This document shows positions 45,386-53,606 of a DNA stretch of 64,000 bases, one piece after another. A program made the position numbers and the translations under genes. The first letter of the stretch is position 1. Each line of letters begins with the position of its first letter. This DNA comes from Grimontia kaedaensis (GTDB lineage: Bacteria; Pseudomonadota; Gammaproteobacteria; Enterobacterales; Vibrionaceae). Location of the stretch: NCBI RefSeq assembly GCF_023746615.1, contig NZ_CP082276.1, positions 620,001 through 684,000 of the forward strand, in the 5' to 3' direction. The notes below the pieces were generated by a model. That model did no database searches, was not told where the DNA came from, and saw only the letters and a list, made by a program, of their open reading frames with translations.

Positions 45386-45459
45386 CCAATCTGTTCGGCT
45401 TCTTCAGGTGGTAAATTGGAAAAAAAAGTAAATGTCATTAAATACAACGATATAAAAAA

Positions 45460-45476
45460 TTGGCAAGCCCATTGCT
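45460..45476 (+). promoter_or_regulatory. Sigma-54-type promoter of the guanidine operon
   Basis: TTGGCAAGCCCATTGCTT with GG (45462-63) and GC (45474-75) separated by 10 bases. It lies 65 bases before the guanidine-I riboswitch and in the right orientation, tying the operon to nitrogen status. Confidence 0.65.
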
Positions 45477-45540
45477 TCTAACATCATCAGCAACGCACCA
45501 AAGATGTATCGTTCGAAAGCGTTCTGACAATTTGAAAATA

Positions 45541-45660
45541 GACAACTAGGGTTCCGATGCTGACAAGGAAAAGCATGCCTGGTCCGAGAGTTGTCAACCT
45601 CACCTAAATCAGCGCGATGCTGGCTAAGAGGTCACACGGAGGGATAAAAGCCCGGGAGAT
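45541..45660 (+). promoter_or_regulatory. Guanidine-I (ykkC) riboswitch
   Basis: The hallmark segments of the ykkC aptamer are present in order: P1 5' strand GACAACT, CTAGGGTTCCG, TGGTCCGAGAG, P1 3' strand AGTTGTC, then ACACGG, AGGGATAAAAGCCCGGGAGA. The last two blocks form the guanidine pocket. It sits in the leader of the first transporter gene, 57 bases before its ATG. A weak GAGAT / ATCTC stem with TTT follows at 45656-45678, possibly a terminator. Binding of guanidine is expected to switch the operon on. Confidence 0.93.
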
Positions 45661-45716
45661 TCGTTTGATATCTCTTTGGTGCTGTCGGTTCGTGAAAACT
45701 CAAGGTAGAGGTAGTT

Positions 45717-46802
45717 ATGAAGTTATATTCTTCCGTTCTTCGCAAAATTTCCACTCGTCTGGCGCTTGCCGCCACATTATGTCTCACTCTGATCTCAGGC
45801 CCAGCGCTCGCTGAAGATAAGCCAACGTTTCGTTTGGCTTGGTCAATCTACGTTGGTTGGGTGCCGTGGGATTACGGTAACAGTGAAGGCATTATCAAGA
45901 AATGGGCTGACAAGTACGGTATAGAAATCGAAGTTGTTCAGGTCAATGACTACATCGAGTCGATCAACCAATACACCGCGGGTGCATTTGATGCGACAGT
46001 GATGACCAACATGGATGCACTGACCATTCCTGCCGCGAGCGGCGTTGATTCAACGGCACTTATCGTCGGTGACTTCTCAAACGGTAACGACGGCATCGTG
46101 CTGAAAGATGCCGCTGAGCTGGCCGATATCAAAGGCCAACGCGTCAACCTGGTTGAACTGAGTGTCTCGCATTACTTGCTGGCGCGAGCGCTTGAAAGTG
46201 TAGGCATGTCTGAGCGCGACGTGACTGTGGTAAACACCGCTGATGCGGACTTGGTGTCGGCGTTTGCCACAAAAGACGTGACCTCCGTAACCACGTGGAA
46301 CCCGCTGCTGGCAGAGATTGTATCTATGCCAAACGCATCAAAAGTCTTTGACTCTTCTCAAATCCCCGGTGAAATCATCGACCTTCTGGTGGTAAACAGC
46401 GACACCCTGGCGCAGAACCCAGAACTGGGTAAAGCCCTGACGGGTGCTTGGTATGAAATCATGAGCCAGATGCAGATGGACGACGAAGTTGGCACCAAAG
46501 CGCTGGAGTTTATGGCGGCATCTTCTGGTACTGATTTGGCTGGTTACAAAGCTCAGTTAGATTCAACCAAAATGTTCTACCAGCCAGCAGATGCAGTGAC
46601 CTTCACTGAGTCTGAAACATTGAAAGACACCATGGGTAAAGTGGCTGAGTTCTCATTTAAGCATGGTTTACTGGGTGAAGGCGCGCCTGATGCGGGCTTT
46701 ATCGGAATTGAAACCCCTGCGGGTGTGTTCGGCGACAGCAGCCACGTTCTGCTTCGATTCAATCCAACCTTTATGGATATGGCAGCGAAAGGCGAGCTGT
46801 AA
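45717..46802 (+). CDS. ABC transporter substrate-binding protein, guanidine (urea-carboxylase-linked) type
   Basis: A 361-aa periplasmic protein with a signal peptide ending 'SGPALAE'. It belongs to the NMT1/SsuA-like binding proteins of the urea carboxylase region (TIGR03427): 'FRLAWSIYVGWVPWDYGNSEGIIKKWADKYGIEIEVVQ', 'YTAGAFDATVMTNMDAL' and 'TWNPLLAEIVSMP'. It is first gene behind the guanidine-I riboswitch. The original name suggests urea, but the riboswitch and DUF1989 genes make guanidine the likely ligand. Confidence 0.87.
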   Translation: MKLYSSVLRKISTRLALAATLCLTLISGPALAEDKPTFRLAWSIYVGWVPWDYGNSEGIIKKWADKYGIEIEVVQVNDYIESINQYTAGAFDATVMTNMDALTIPAASGVDSTALIVGDFSNGNDGIVLKDAAELADIKGQRVNLVELSVSHYLLARALESVGMSERDVTVVNTADADLVSAFATKDVTSVTTWNPLLAEIVSMPNASKVFDSSQIPGEIIDLLVVNSDTLAQNPELGKALTGAWYEIMSQMQMDDEVGTKALEFMAASSGTDLAGYKAQLDSTKMFYQPADAVTFTESETLKDTMGKVAEFSFKHGLLGEGAPDAGFIGIETPAGVFGDSSHVLLRFNPTFMDMAAKGEL

Positions 46803-46811
46803 GGCGGGCTT

Positions 46812-47636
46812 ATGACGCGAATTATTAACCTAAAGCCGTCGCCATTTGGTCGCTCGGTTCTAGCTTGCCTGCCGTTTGTGCTTCTGATCGCCGCCTATTT
46901 GGTGGCATCAGATGCCCGCTTAGCAGAAAACCCTAACGATAAACTGCTCCCGTCATTTGCCAGCATTGCCGATGGTATTGAGCGTATGGCGTTTGAACCC
47001 AGCCGTCGAACCGGAGAGTTTCTACTATGGGTCGACACCTGGGCGAGCTTGGAACGTCTATGCCTCGGTGTGGGTATCAGTGCGCTGTTGGCGCTGGTGG
47101 TGGGTGTGGCGAACGGCATGATCCCCTATGCACGGGCGCCACTGTCTCCTATGGTCAGAGCAATGTCTCTGATCCCTCCGATGGCGATCCTTCCGATTTT
47201 GTTTATTGCTTTGGGCTTGGGAGAGCTGTCAAAAGTGGTGCTGATTGTTATTGGTATTACTCCAATGATGATCCGCGATTTGCAGCTTCGCACAGAAAGC
47301 CTTCCGAGCGAACAAATCATCAAGGCGCAAACACTGGGGGCGAATTCATGGACCTTGCTGGTTCGGGTCGTGTTACCTCAGGTAATGCCTCGCCTTATCG
47401 AAGCAGTGCGGTTGACGCTTGGCAGTGCGTGGTTATTCCTGATTGCCGCAGAGGCGATTGCCTCCACTGAAGGTCTTGGCTATCGCATCTTCCTCATCCG
47501 CCGCTATCTGGCGATGGATGTGATTCTGCCTTACGTCGTCTGGATAACCATTCTTGCCTTCCTGATGGATTGGCTGCTGCAAAAACTCTCCGCTAAATGC
47601 TACCCGTGGTTCCACGCGACTCAGGGAGGGAAATGA
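46812..47636 (+). CDS. ABC transporter permease of the guanidine operon
   Basis: A 274-aa inner-membrane protein with about six helices and an EAA-like loop 'SEQIIKAQTLGANSWTLLVRVVLPQVMPRL' near residues 165-195, as in SsuC/TauC permeases. The first helix follows a short basic N-terminus. It is 9 bases after the binding-protein gene and overlaps or abuts the ATPase gene. Confidence 0.87.
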   Translation: MTRIINLKPSPFGRSVLACLPFVLLIAAYLVASDARLAENPNDKLLPSFASIADGIERMAFEPSRRTGEFLLWVDTWASLERLCLGVGISALLALVVGVANGMIPYARAPLSPMVRAMSLIPPMAILPILFIALGLGELSKVVLIVIGITPMMIRDLQLRTESLPSEQIIKAQTLGANSWTLLVRVVLPQVMPRLIEAVRLTLGSAWLFLIAAEAIASTEGLGYRIFLIRRYLAMDVILPYVVWITILAFLMDWLLQKLSAKCYPWFHATQGGK

Positions 47637-47638
47637 TT

Positions 47639-48430
47639 ATGGACAACTCAAATACACCCATTATCGAAGCCAAAAATGTCTGGAAAGAATATGGCGACCA
47701 TGTGGTGCTGGAACGTCTGAACCTGAAAGTGATGCAGGGGGATTTCATCAGCATCCTTGGTACTTCGGGTTGTGGTAAATCCACCTTTCTCAATATGTTG
47801 CTCGGCACCCAGGCACCTTCACGCGGTGAGCTGCTTTTGGATGGCAAGCCTCTGAGTTCGGAACCAGGCCCTGAACGCGGCATTGTGTTCCAGAAATACT
47901 CAGTGTTTCCACATATGACAGCGTTGCAAAACGTCATGGTGGCTGATGAATTCGAATTGGCGAAAGTACTCGGAAAAGTGTGGGGAAGCAGCAAGGGCGA
48001 GTTGAAAGATCGTGCCATGGCACAGCTAGAAAGGCTTGGCCTCACACACGCGGCCAACAAGTATCCCGCTGAAATGTCAGGCGGGATGCAACAGCGTTTG
48101 GCGATTGCTCAAGCGTTGATGAAAAAGCCACGCATCCTGCTGTTAGACGAACCTTTCGGGGCACTAGATCCGGGTATTCGGAAAGATATGCATGTGCTGA
48201 TCAACGATATTTGGCAGGAGCAAAACCTGACCATCTTTATGATCACCCACGACCTTCATGAAGGCTTCAAACTGGGTTCGCGTCTTTGGGTGTTCGATAA
48301 GCCAAGATTCGACCCACAAGAACCAGACCGTTATGGGTCGCAGGTGACGTTTGATATTCCGCTGAATGACTTAGGTCAGGAAGAGATCATCGCTTCAATA
48401 CAGGCGAAAGAACAAAAGGAAGTGGCATAA
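47639..48430 (+). CDS. ABC transporter ATP-binding protein of the guanidine operon
   Basis: A 263-aa ATPase: Walker A 'GTSGCGKST', Q-loop 'IVFQKYSVFPH', signature 'MSGGMQQR', Walker B 'ILLLDEPFGALDP', H-loop 'ITHDLHEG'. The ATG at 47639 has GGGAGGG at the right distance; the ATG at 47633 (ATGA overlap with the permease stop) is an alternative adding two residues. The insertion 'VADEFELAKVLGKVWGSSKGELKDRA' before the signature motif is characteristic of this transporter subfamily. Confidence 0.88.
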   Translation: MDNSNTPIIEAKNVWKEYGDHVVLERLNLKVMQGDFISILGTSGCGKSTFLNMLLGTQAPSRGELLLDGKPLSSEPGPERGIVFQKYSVFPHMTALQNVMVADEFELAKVLGKVWGSSKGELKDRAMAQLERLGLTHAANKYPAEMSGGMQQRLAIAQALMKKPRILLLDEPFGALDPGIRKDMHVLINDIWQEQNLTIFMITHDLHEGFKLGSRLWVFDKPRFDPQEPDRYGSQVTFDIPLNDLGQEEIIASIQAKEQKEVA

Positions 48431-48468
48431 GCCACCGGAAACCAGCTTCGATAGCAAAGGAGATAGCA

Positions 48469-49194
48469 ATGACACTGAATAGCTTGTTTAAGCACAGTTA
48501 CCAAGGCGGGCAGCATGGCTCGCTGGAAGTACCTGCTGGTTACAGCTTACGGTTTACCGCGAAAGACAGCGGCGCAAACCTAAGTTTGTTGATGTACAAC
48601 CCGCGTAATACGTCAGAGCGCATCAACCTGCCGGACACGCTGAAATGCCAGCACACGTTTAAGCTCACCGCAGGCAACTGCGTGTATTCCGACATGGGGC
48701 GTATTTTCTGCTCCATTGTCCGTGATGACGCGGGATGGATCGATAGCATTGGCGGCCTCAGCAACAGCCAACATGTCACCAAAAAATGGGGCGCGCGCGA
48801 TTATCAGCATCACCGTAACCTTTGGATGCAAAACGGCCACGATGCCATGTTGGTTGAAATGGCGAAGTTTGGATTGGGATTACGTGATGTCGCCGCACCG
48901 ATGAACCTCTTCAGCAAAGTCTCCACGACCGATGACGGTGTGCTGGCATTTGATAGCGAAAACACCGGTGCAGGTGATGTGATTGAGCTGCGATTTGAAA
49001 TGGACACTATTGTGCTGTTGAGCACCTGCCCACATCCGATGAATCCATCTTCTACTTATCCGAGAACGGGCGTGGACGTCGAAATGGTGCGTGCTGAACC
49101 AATCACAGAAGATGATGCTTGTTTGAATCACTGCGATGAAAACCGCCGTGGATTCGTCAACACCCGCCAATATCAACCGCAACTGATGGGATAA
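48469..49194 (+). CDS. cgdA: DUF1989 protein UAAP1, carboxyguanidine deiminase subunit
   Basis: A 241-aa DUF1989-family protein, formerly 'urea amidolyase associated protein 1' (TIGR03425). Conserved blocks: 'VPAGYSLRFTAKDSGANLSLLMYNPRNTSERINLPDT', 'SDMGRIFCSIVRDDAGWIDSIGG', 'MNLFSKVSTTDDGVLAFDS' and 'VLLSTCPHPMNP' (Cys of the active-site/metal set). With the next gene product it deiminates carboxyguanidine to allophanate in the guanidine pathway. It has an AGGAGAT site; 38 bases from the ATPase gene. Which of the pair is subunit A or B follows usage I recall and could be swapped. Confidence 0.82.
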   Translation: MTLNSLFKHSYQGGQHGSLEVPAGYSLRFTAKDSGANLSLLMYNPRNTSERINLPDTLKCQHTFKLTAGNCVYSDMGRIFCSIVRDDAGWIDSIGGLSNSQHVTKKWGARDYQHHRNLWMQNGHDAMLVEMAKFGLGLRDVAAPMNLFSKVSTTDDGVLAFDSENTGAGDVIELRFEMDTIVLLSTCPHPMNPSSTYPRTGVDVEMVRAEPITEDDACLNHCDENRRGFVNTRQYQPQLMG

Positions 49195-49204
49195 GGAGCC
49201 AGTC

Positions 49205-49849
49205 ATGATTGTTGAGAGCCAACTTTGCACCCAGGAAGCCAAATTGAAAGAGGTTGTGGATGCTGGAGATTACTACTTCAAAGTCATGAAGCAGGGAGAG
49301 CGCATGCGCATTACCGATCTTGAAGGTAATCAAGCCGCGGACACCTTGTTTTATAACGCTAACAACACCGAAGAACGTTATTCGGCGATGGATACACTTC
49401 GCGAGCAAGGCAATGCCTACCTGACAGCGGGCTCAATGTTGTTATCAAATCTGAACAACCCGATGCTGGAAATTGTCGCGGATACCTGTGGTCGCCATGA
49501 CACCTTGGGTGGTGCTTGTTCAACCGAGAGCAATACTGTGCGGTACGCGCATGAAAAGCGCTGCATGCACGCTTGTCGTGATTCCTGGTTGCTGGCAGTC
49601 ACAGAAAACCCCGAGTATGGCCTGACCAAAAGAGATATCAGCCACAACGTGAACTTCTTTATGAATGTGCCAGTGACAGCGGAAGGCGGACTGACCTTCG
49701 CGGATGGCATTAGCGCGCCGGGTAAATATGTGGAGCTGGAAGCCAAAATGGACGTGATCGTGCTGATCTCTAACTGTCCACAGCTCAACAACCCTTGTAA
49801 TGCCTATAACCCAACGCCGATTGAAGTGGCAGTGTGGGATGCCGCTTAA
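49205..49849 (+). CDS. cgdB: DUF1989 protein UAAP2, carboxyguanidine deiminase subunit
   Basis: A 214-aa partner of the previous gene (TIGR03424). It shows 'KQGERMRITDLEGNQAADTLFYNANNTEERYSAMDT', 'DTLGGACSTESNTVRYAHEKRCMHACRDSW' with four cysteines in 30 residues, and 'VLISNCPQLNNPCNAYNPTPIEV'. The Cys/His-rich stretch fits a metal site. Starts 10 bases after the UAAP1 stop with AAGGAG upstream, so it is translationally linked. Confidence 0.83.
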   Translation: MIVESQLCTQEAKLKEVVDAGDYYFKVMKQGERMRITDLEGNQAADTLFYNANNTEERYSAMDTLREQGNAYLTAGSMLLSNLNNPMLEIVADTCGRHDTLGGACSTESNTVRYAHEKRCMHACRDSWLLAVTENPEYGLTKRDISHNVNFFMNVPVTAEGGLTFADGISAPGKYVELEAKMDVIVLISNCPQLNNPCNAYNPTPIEVAVWDAA

Positions 49850-49898
49850 CGCTGAGCACTAAGTAATACGCGCGACAACAAGGTTACCAAGGAGAGGT

Positions 49899-49956
49899 AA
49901 GGGACGACCCTTCACGCAGGAAATGCACCTCAGGTCTTTGTCCGGGACGACCCGGG
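49899..49956 (+). promoter_or_regulatory. Guanidine-II (mini-ykkC) riboswitch inside the operon
   Basis: Two small hairpins with identical ACGA loops: AAGGG-ACGA-CCCTT (49899-49912) and CCGGG-ACGA-CCCGG (49942-49955), separated by 29 bases. Paired stems with ACGR loops, each reading GGGACGACCC, are the defining features of guanidine-II RNAs, in which two guanidine molecules stabilise a loop-loop kissing complex. It occupies the 124-base gap before the carboxylase ATG at 49974. The carboxylase start has only a poor GAAGA ribosome site, suggesting translational control. Confidence 0.9.
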
Positions 49957-49973
49957 TAGATGAAGACAATGCT

Positions 49974-52900
49974 ATGTTCAAAAAAATTCTTATCGCCAAT
50001 CGTGGCGCCATCGCTTGCAGAATAATTCGAACGCTTGATGCCATGGGCATCGCAAGTGTGGCGGTTTACCACGAAGACGATGCAGGCAGCCTGCATACTC
50101 TCAACGCTTCAGAGGCATACAGCTTAGGCGAGGGCAGTGCCGCTGAAACCTATCTCGATATTGACAAAATTCTTGCCATCGCCAAACAAACGGGTGCCGA
50201 AGCGATTCATCCCGGCTATGGCTTTTTAAGTGAAAACCCAGAATTTGTGGCGGCCTGTGAACGTGAAAATATCGCTTTTCTTGGCCCAACCAGCGAGCAA
50301 ATCAATCTCTTTGGTTTGAAACACACTGCCCGCGAATTGGCGGAAGGCGCCTATGTTCCTCTGTTGCCGGGAACAGGCCTGTTGGAAAGCGTTGAAGAGG
50401 CGCTTAGCAAGGCAGAAAAAATGGGTTATCCGGTCATGCTCAAAAGCACCGCTGGTGGCGGTGGCATCGGCATGCGCCTTTGTGAAAATGCCGAACAGCT
50501 TCAGGATGCCTTTGAGGCAGTAAAACGTCTGGGTGAAGCTAACTTCAGCCATAGCGGTTTATTCATGGAGAAGTTCATTACCTCAGCCCGCCATATCGAA
50601 GTTCAGGTGATTGGTGACGGTGAAGGTAACGTGATCGCGTTGGGAGAGCGGGATTGTTCTGCACAGCGTCGTAACCAGAAAGTGATGGAAGAGACACCGG
50701 CTCCCAATCTGAATGAAGAGACCCGCCAAGAGTTACAACAAACAGCTATTCGTCTTGCCGCGTCGGTGAACTACCGAAATGCGGGTACGGTTGAATTTAT
50801 CCTCGACCAATCTACCCAACAGTTTTACTTCCTTGAGGTTAATACGCGCCTTCAGGTTGAGCATGGTGTGACTGAGCTGATCTTTGGCGTGGACATTGTT
50901 CGTCTGATGGTAGAAATCGGCTGTGGCGAACATGCTGATCATTGGCAAGAGGCTCTAGAAGCCAAACCAGTGGGACATGCTATTCAATTCCGTCTTTATG
51001 CAGAAGATCCAAACAAACAGTTTCTGCCATCAACCGGCTTAATCACTCTGTTAGATTTCCCAGAAGGTGTTCAGGGCAATGCCGTGAGTCAGGACGAGAA
51101 TGGGCGCACGGTACGCATTGATACTTGGGTGGAAGCGGGCGTGGAAGTCAGCCCATTTTTCGACCCGATGATTGCCAAAGTCATGGTGCATGAACCCTCA
51201 AGAGAACAAGCACTGGATAGCATCACCAGCTTGCTGGAAAACACCGCTCTTTATGGCATAGAAACCAACCTTGATTACCTTGCACAACTTTCCCGCGAGC
51301 CTCGGGTGAAGCAGGGAGAAGTGCTGACATCGAGTCTGGCGTCATTTGATTATCAGCCTCATTCTATCGATGTATTAAACAGCGGTACCCAAACCACCAT
51401 TCAGGATTACCCCGGTCGCAGTGGCTATTGGCATGTTGGTATCCCGCCGTCTGGCCCCATGGATAACCTGAGTTTCCGTTTAGGTAACCAGTTATTGGGC
51501 AACGATGAAACCGCTTCAGGTTTGGAGGTCATTGCTAACGGACCCACCCTCAAGTTCAACGCTGACACCCAACTGGTGGTGACGGGTGCTGAATTGCCCG
51601 TCACGATTAATGGCGTTGAAGCGCCGATGTTTACCGTACTGGCAATATCGAAAGGCGATACCGTCGCGCTTGGCGTGGTCCAAAACAAAGGGGCGAGGGC
51701 GTATCTATCAATCAAAGGTGGATTTGATTGCCCTGAATACCTTGGCAGCCGCTCGACATTTACTTTGGGCAAATTTGGCGGACATGCCGGCCGTGCATTG
51801 ATGGCAGGAGATGTACTGCACCTCAATAGCACTCAATTGGATAAAAAACGCGTTGGCGAAGCATTGCCAGCTCCGGACCTTTCCATGACGCATACGCTGC
51901 GTGTTATTTATGGCCCGCACGGTGCGCCGGATTTCTTTACTAATGACGATATCCAATCGTTTTTTGATGCCGAATGGGAAGTTCACTTCAACTCAAGCCG
52001 CACGGGTGTGCGTTTAATTGGGCCAAAACCCGAGTGGGCGAGACCAGACGGTGGTGAAGCCGGGCTCCATCCTTCTAACATTCACGACAATGCTTACGCC
52101 GTCGGAACAGTGGATTTTACCGGTGATATGCCTGTGATTCTCGGGCCAGATGGCCCAAGTCTGGGCGGCTTTGTTTGTCCTGCCACAGTGATAAAAGCCG
52201 ACCTTTGGAAGCTTGGACAATTGAAGGCGGGAGATAAAATCCGTTTCCAGGCGGTGTCTTTGGAGCATGCCGAGCGTGCGGAACGTCATCAGTTAGCAGC
52301 CATTGGTATGTTGTCTTCGAAGGAATTGGCATTGCCAAGTGCTTCAACCCGAACTTCTCCGGTATTGAAGGAAATCCCAGCGGATAAATATGGCGAGCAG
52401 GTGGTGTATCGCCCAAGTGGAGAAGATTTTCTGCTCGTGGAATATGGCCCACAAATGCTCGACGTGAAACTGCGCTTTCGTGTTCACGCATTGATGCTGG
52501 CGCTGGAAAAAATGGCGATCCCCGCCATTAAAGAGCTGACCCCTGGTATTCGCTCGCTTCAGGTGCACTTCGATAATCTGCAAATCAGCAGTGAAGCAAT
52601 GCTTTCTCTGCTCGAAAAAGCAGAGGCGACCCTCGGCGACATCAGCACATTGGAAGTGCCCTCCCGGGTCGTTCACTTGCCGCTTTCCTGGGATGACCCT
52701 TCCATCCAGTTAGCAATGAAAAAGTACGATGAAGTGGTGCGTAAAGACGCGCCATGGAGCCCGGACAATATTGAGTTCATCCGTCGTATTAACGGACTGG
52801 AAAGCAGAGAATCGGTGCAGGATATCGTGTTTGATGCGAGTTATCTGGTGATGGGCTTGGGTGATGTTTATCTTGGCGCACCTGTCGCGACACCGATGGA

Positions 52901-53606
52901 CCCTCGCCACCGACTGGTGACAACGAAATATAACCCAGCGCGTACCTGGACGCCTGAAAATGCGGTGGGTATCGGTGGTGCTTACATGTGTGTATATGGC
53001 ATGGAAGGGCCGGGCGGTTACCAGTTAATGGGGCGCACACTCCAGATGTGGAACCGATACAACCAGACCGAGGCATTTACTCAGCCTTGGCTATTACGCT
53101 TTTTCGACCAGATTCGCTTCAATCCTGTCTCGCCTGAAGAGCTCACTCAAATTCGCCGTGATTTTCCACGTGGCAAGTTTGATGTCCGCATTGAAGAAAC
53201 CCGTTTTAGTCTCGCTGAATACGAGGCCATGCTGGCGAAAGAAAGTGAGTCTATTAGCGCGTTTAAAACTCAACAGCAAGCTGCGTTTGACGCAGAGCGT
53301 CAGCGTTGGGAAGAGACGGGACAGGCGAACTTTGTTGCCGAAGTCGTGGACAACGCAGAGACAAGCCTCGACGTGCTAGAAACCGGCCAGTTTCCAGTGA
53401 CCGCTCAGTTGGCAGGTAATGTGTGGCAACTGCTGGCTAAACCCGGCGATACCATCGAAGTGGGGCAGCCACTGCTTATCGTTGAATCAATGAAAATGGA
53501 AATAGAAGTGACAGCGTCACAATCAGGGCGCGTGGTTCGAATGTCTAGAAGCGAAGGGGAGCAAATTCGCGCCGGACAAACACTGTTAATCATGGAGCAA
53601 ATCTAA
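49974..53606 (+). CDS. Guanidine carboxylase (urea-carboxylase family), biotin-dependent
   Basis: A 1210-aa multidomain enzyme. Biotin carboxylase at about residues 1-450 ('KILIANRGAIACRIIRTL', ATP-grasp 'KSTAGGGGIGM', 'EVNTRLQVEHGVTE'); AHS2/KipA carboxyltransferase half about 465-770 ('TTIQDYPGRSGYWHVGIPPSGPMDN'); AHS1/KipI half about 800-1030 ('VEYGPQMLDVKLRFRVHAL', 'ATPMDPRHRLVTTKYNPART'); biotin carrier at about 1140-1208 with biotinyl Lys in 'VESMKMEIE'. The ATG at 49974 gives the standard N-terminus. It carboxylates guanidine to carboxyguanidine with ATP and bicarbonate. The guanidine rather than urea specificity is inferred from two riboswitches and the DUF1989 pair. Confidence 0.88.
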   Translation: MFKKILIANRGAIACRIIRTLDAMGIASVAVYHEDDAGSLHTLNASEAYSLGEGSAAETYLDIDKILAIAKQTGAEAIHPGYGFLSENPEFVAACERENIAFLGPTSEQINLFGLKHTARELAEGAYVPLLPGTGLLESVEEALSKAEKMGYPVMLKSTAGGGGIGMRLCENAEQLQDAFEAVKRLGEANFSHSGLFMEKFITSARHIEVQVIGDGEGNVIALGERDCSAQRRNQKVMEETPAPNLNEETRQELQQTAIRLAASVNYRNAGTVEFILDQSTQQFYFLEVNTRLQVEHGVTELIFGVDIVRLMVEIGCGEHADHWQEALEAKPVGHAIQFRLYAEDPNKQFLPSTGLITLLDFPEGVQGNAVSQDENGRTVRIDTWVEAGVEVSPFFDPMIAKVMVHEPSREQALDSITSLLENTALYGIETNLDYLAQLSREPRVKQGEVLTSSLASFDYQPHSIDVLNSGTQTTIQDYPGRSGYWHVGIPPSGPMDNLSFRLGNQLLGNDETASGLEVIANGPTLKFNADTQLVVTGAELPVTINGVEAPMFTVLAISKGDTVALGVVQNKGARAYLSIKGGFDCPEYLGSRSTFTLGKFGGHAGRALMAGDVLHLNSTQLDKKRVGEALPAPDLSMTHTLRVIYGPHGAPDFFTNDDIQSFFDAEWEVHFNSSRTGVRLIGPKPEWARPDGGEAGLHPSNIHDNAYAVGTVDFTGDMPVILGPDGPSLGGFVCPATVIKADLWKLGQLKAGDKIRFQAVSLEHAERAERHQLAAIGMLSSKELALPSASTRTSPVLKEIPADKYGEQVVYRPSGEDFLLVEYGPQMLDVKLRFRVHALMLALEKMAIPAIKELTPGIRSLQVHFDNLQISSEAMLSLLEKAEATLGDISTLEVPSRVVHLPLSWDDPSIQLAMKKYDEVVRKDAPWSPDNIEFIRRINGLESRESVQDIVFDASYLVMGLGDVYLGAPVATPMDPRHRLVTTKYNPARTWTPENAVGIGGAYMCVYGMEGPGGYQLMGRTLQMWNRYNQTEAFTQPWLLRFFDQIRFNPVSPEELTQIRRDFPRGKFDVRIEETRFSLAEYEAMLAKESESISAFKTQQQAAFDAERQRWEETGQANFVAEVVDNAETSLDVLETGQFPVTAQLAGNVWQLLAKPGDTIEVGQPLLIVESMKMEIEVTASQSGRVVRMSRSEGEQIRAGQTLLIMEQI

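Noticed and set aside
45207..45431. 74-codon reading frame upstream of the guanidine operon
   Set aside because: No ribosome site, unlikely composition, and it overlaps the palindrome and promoter region; regarded as noncoding.
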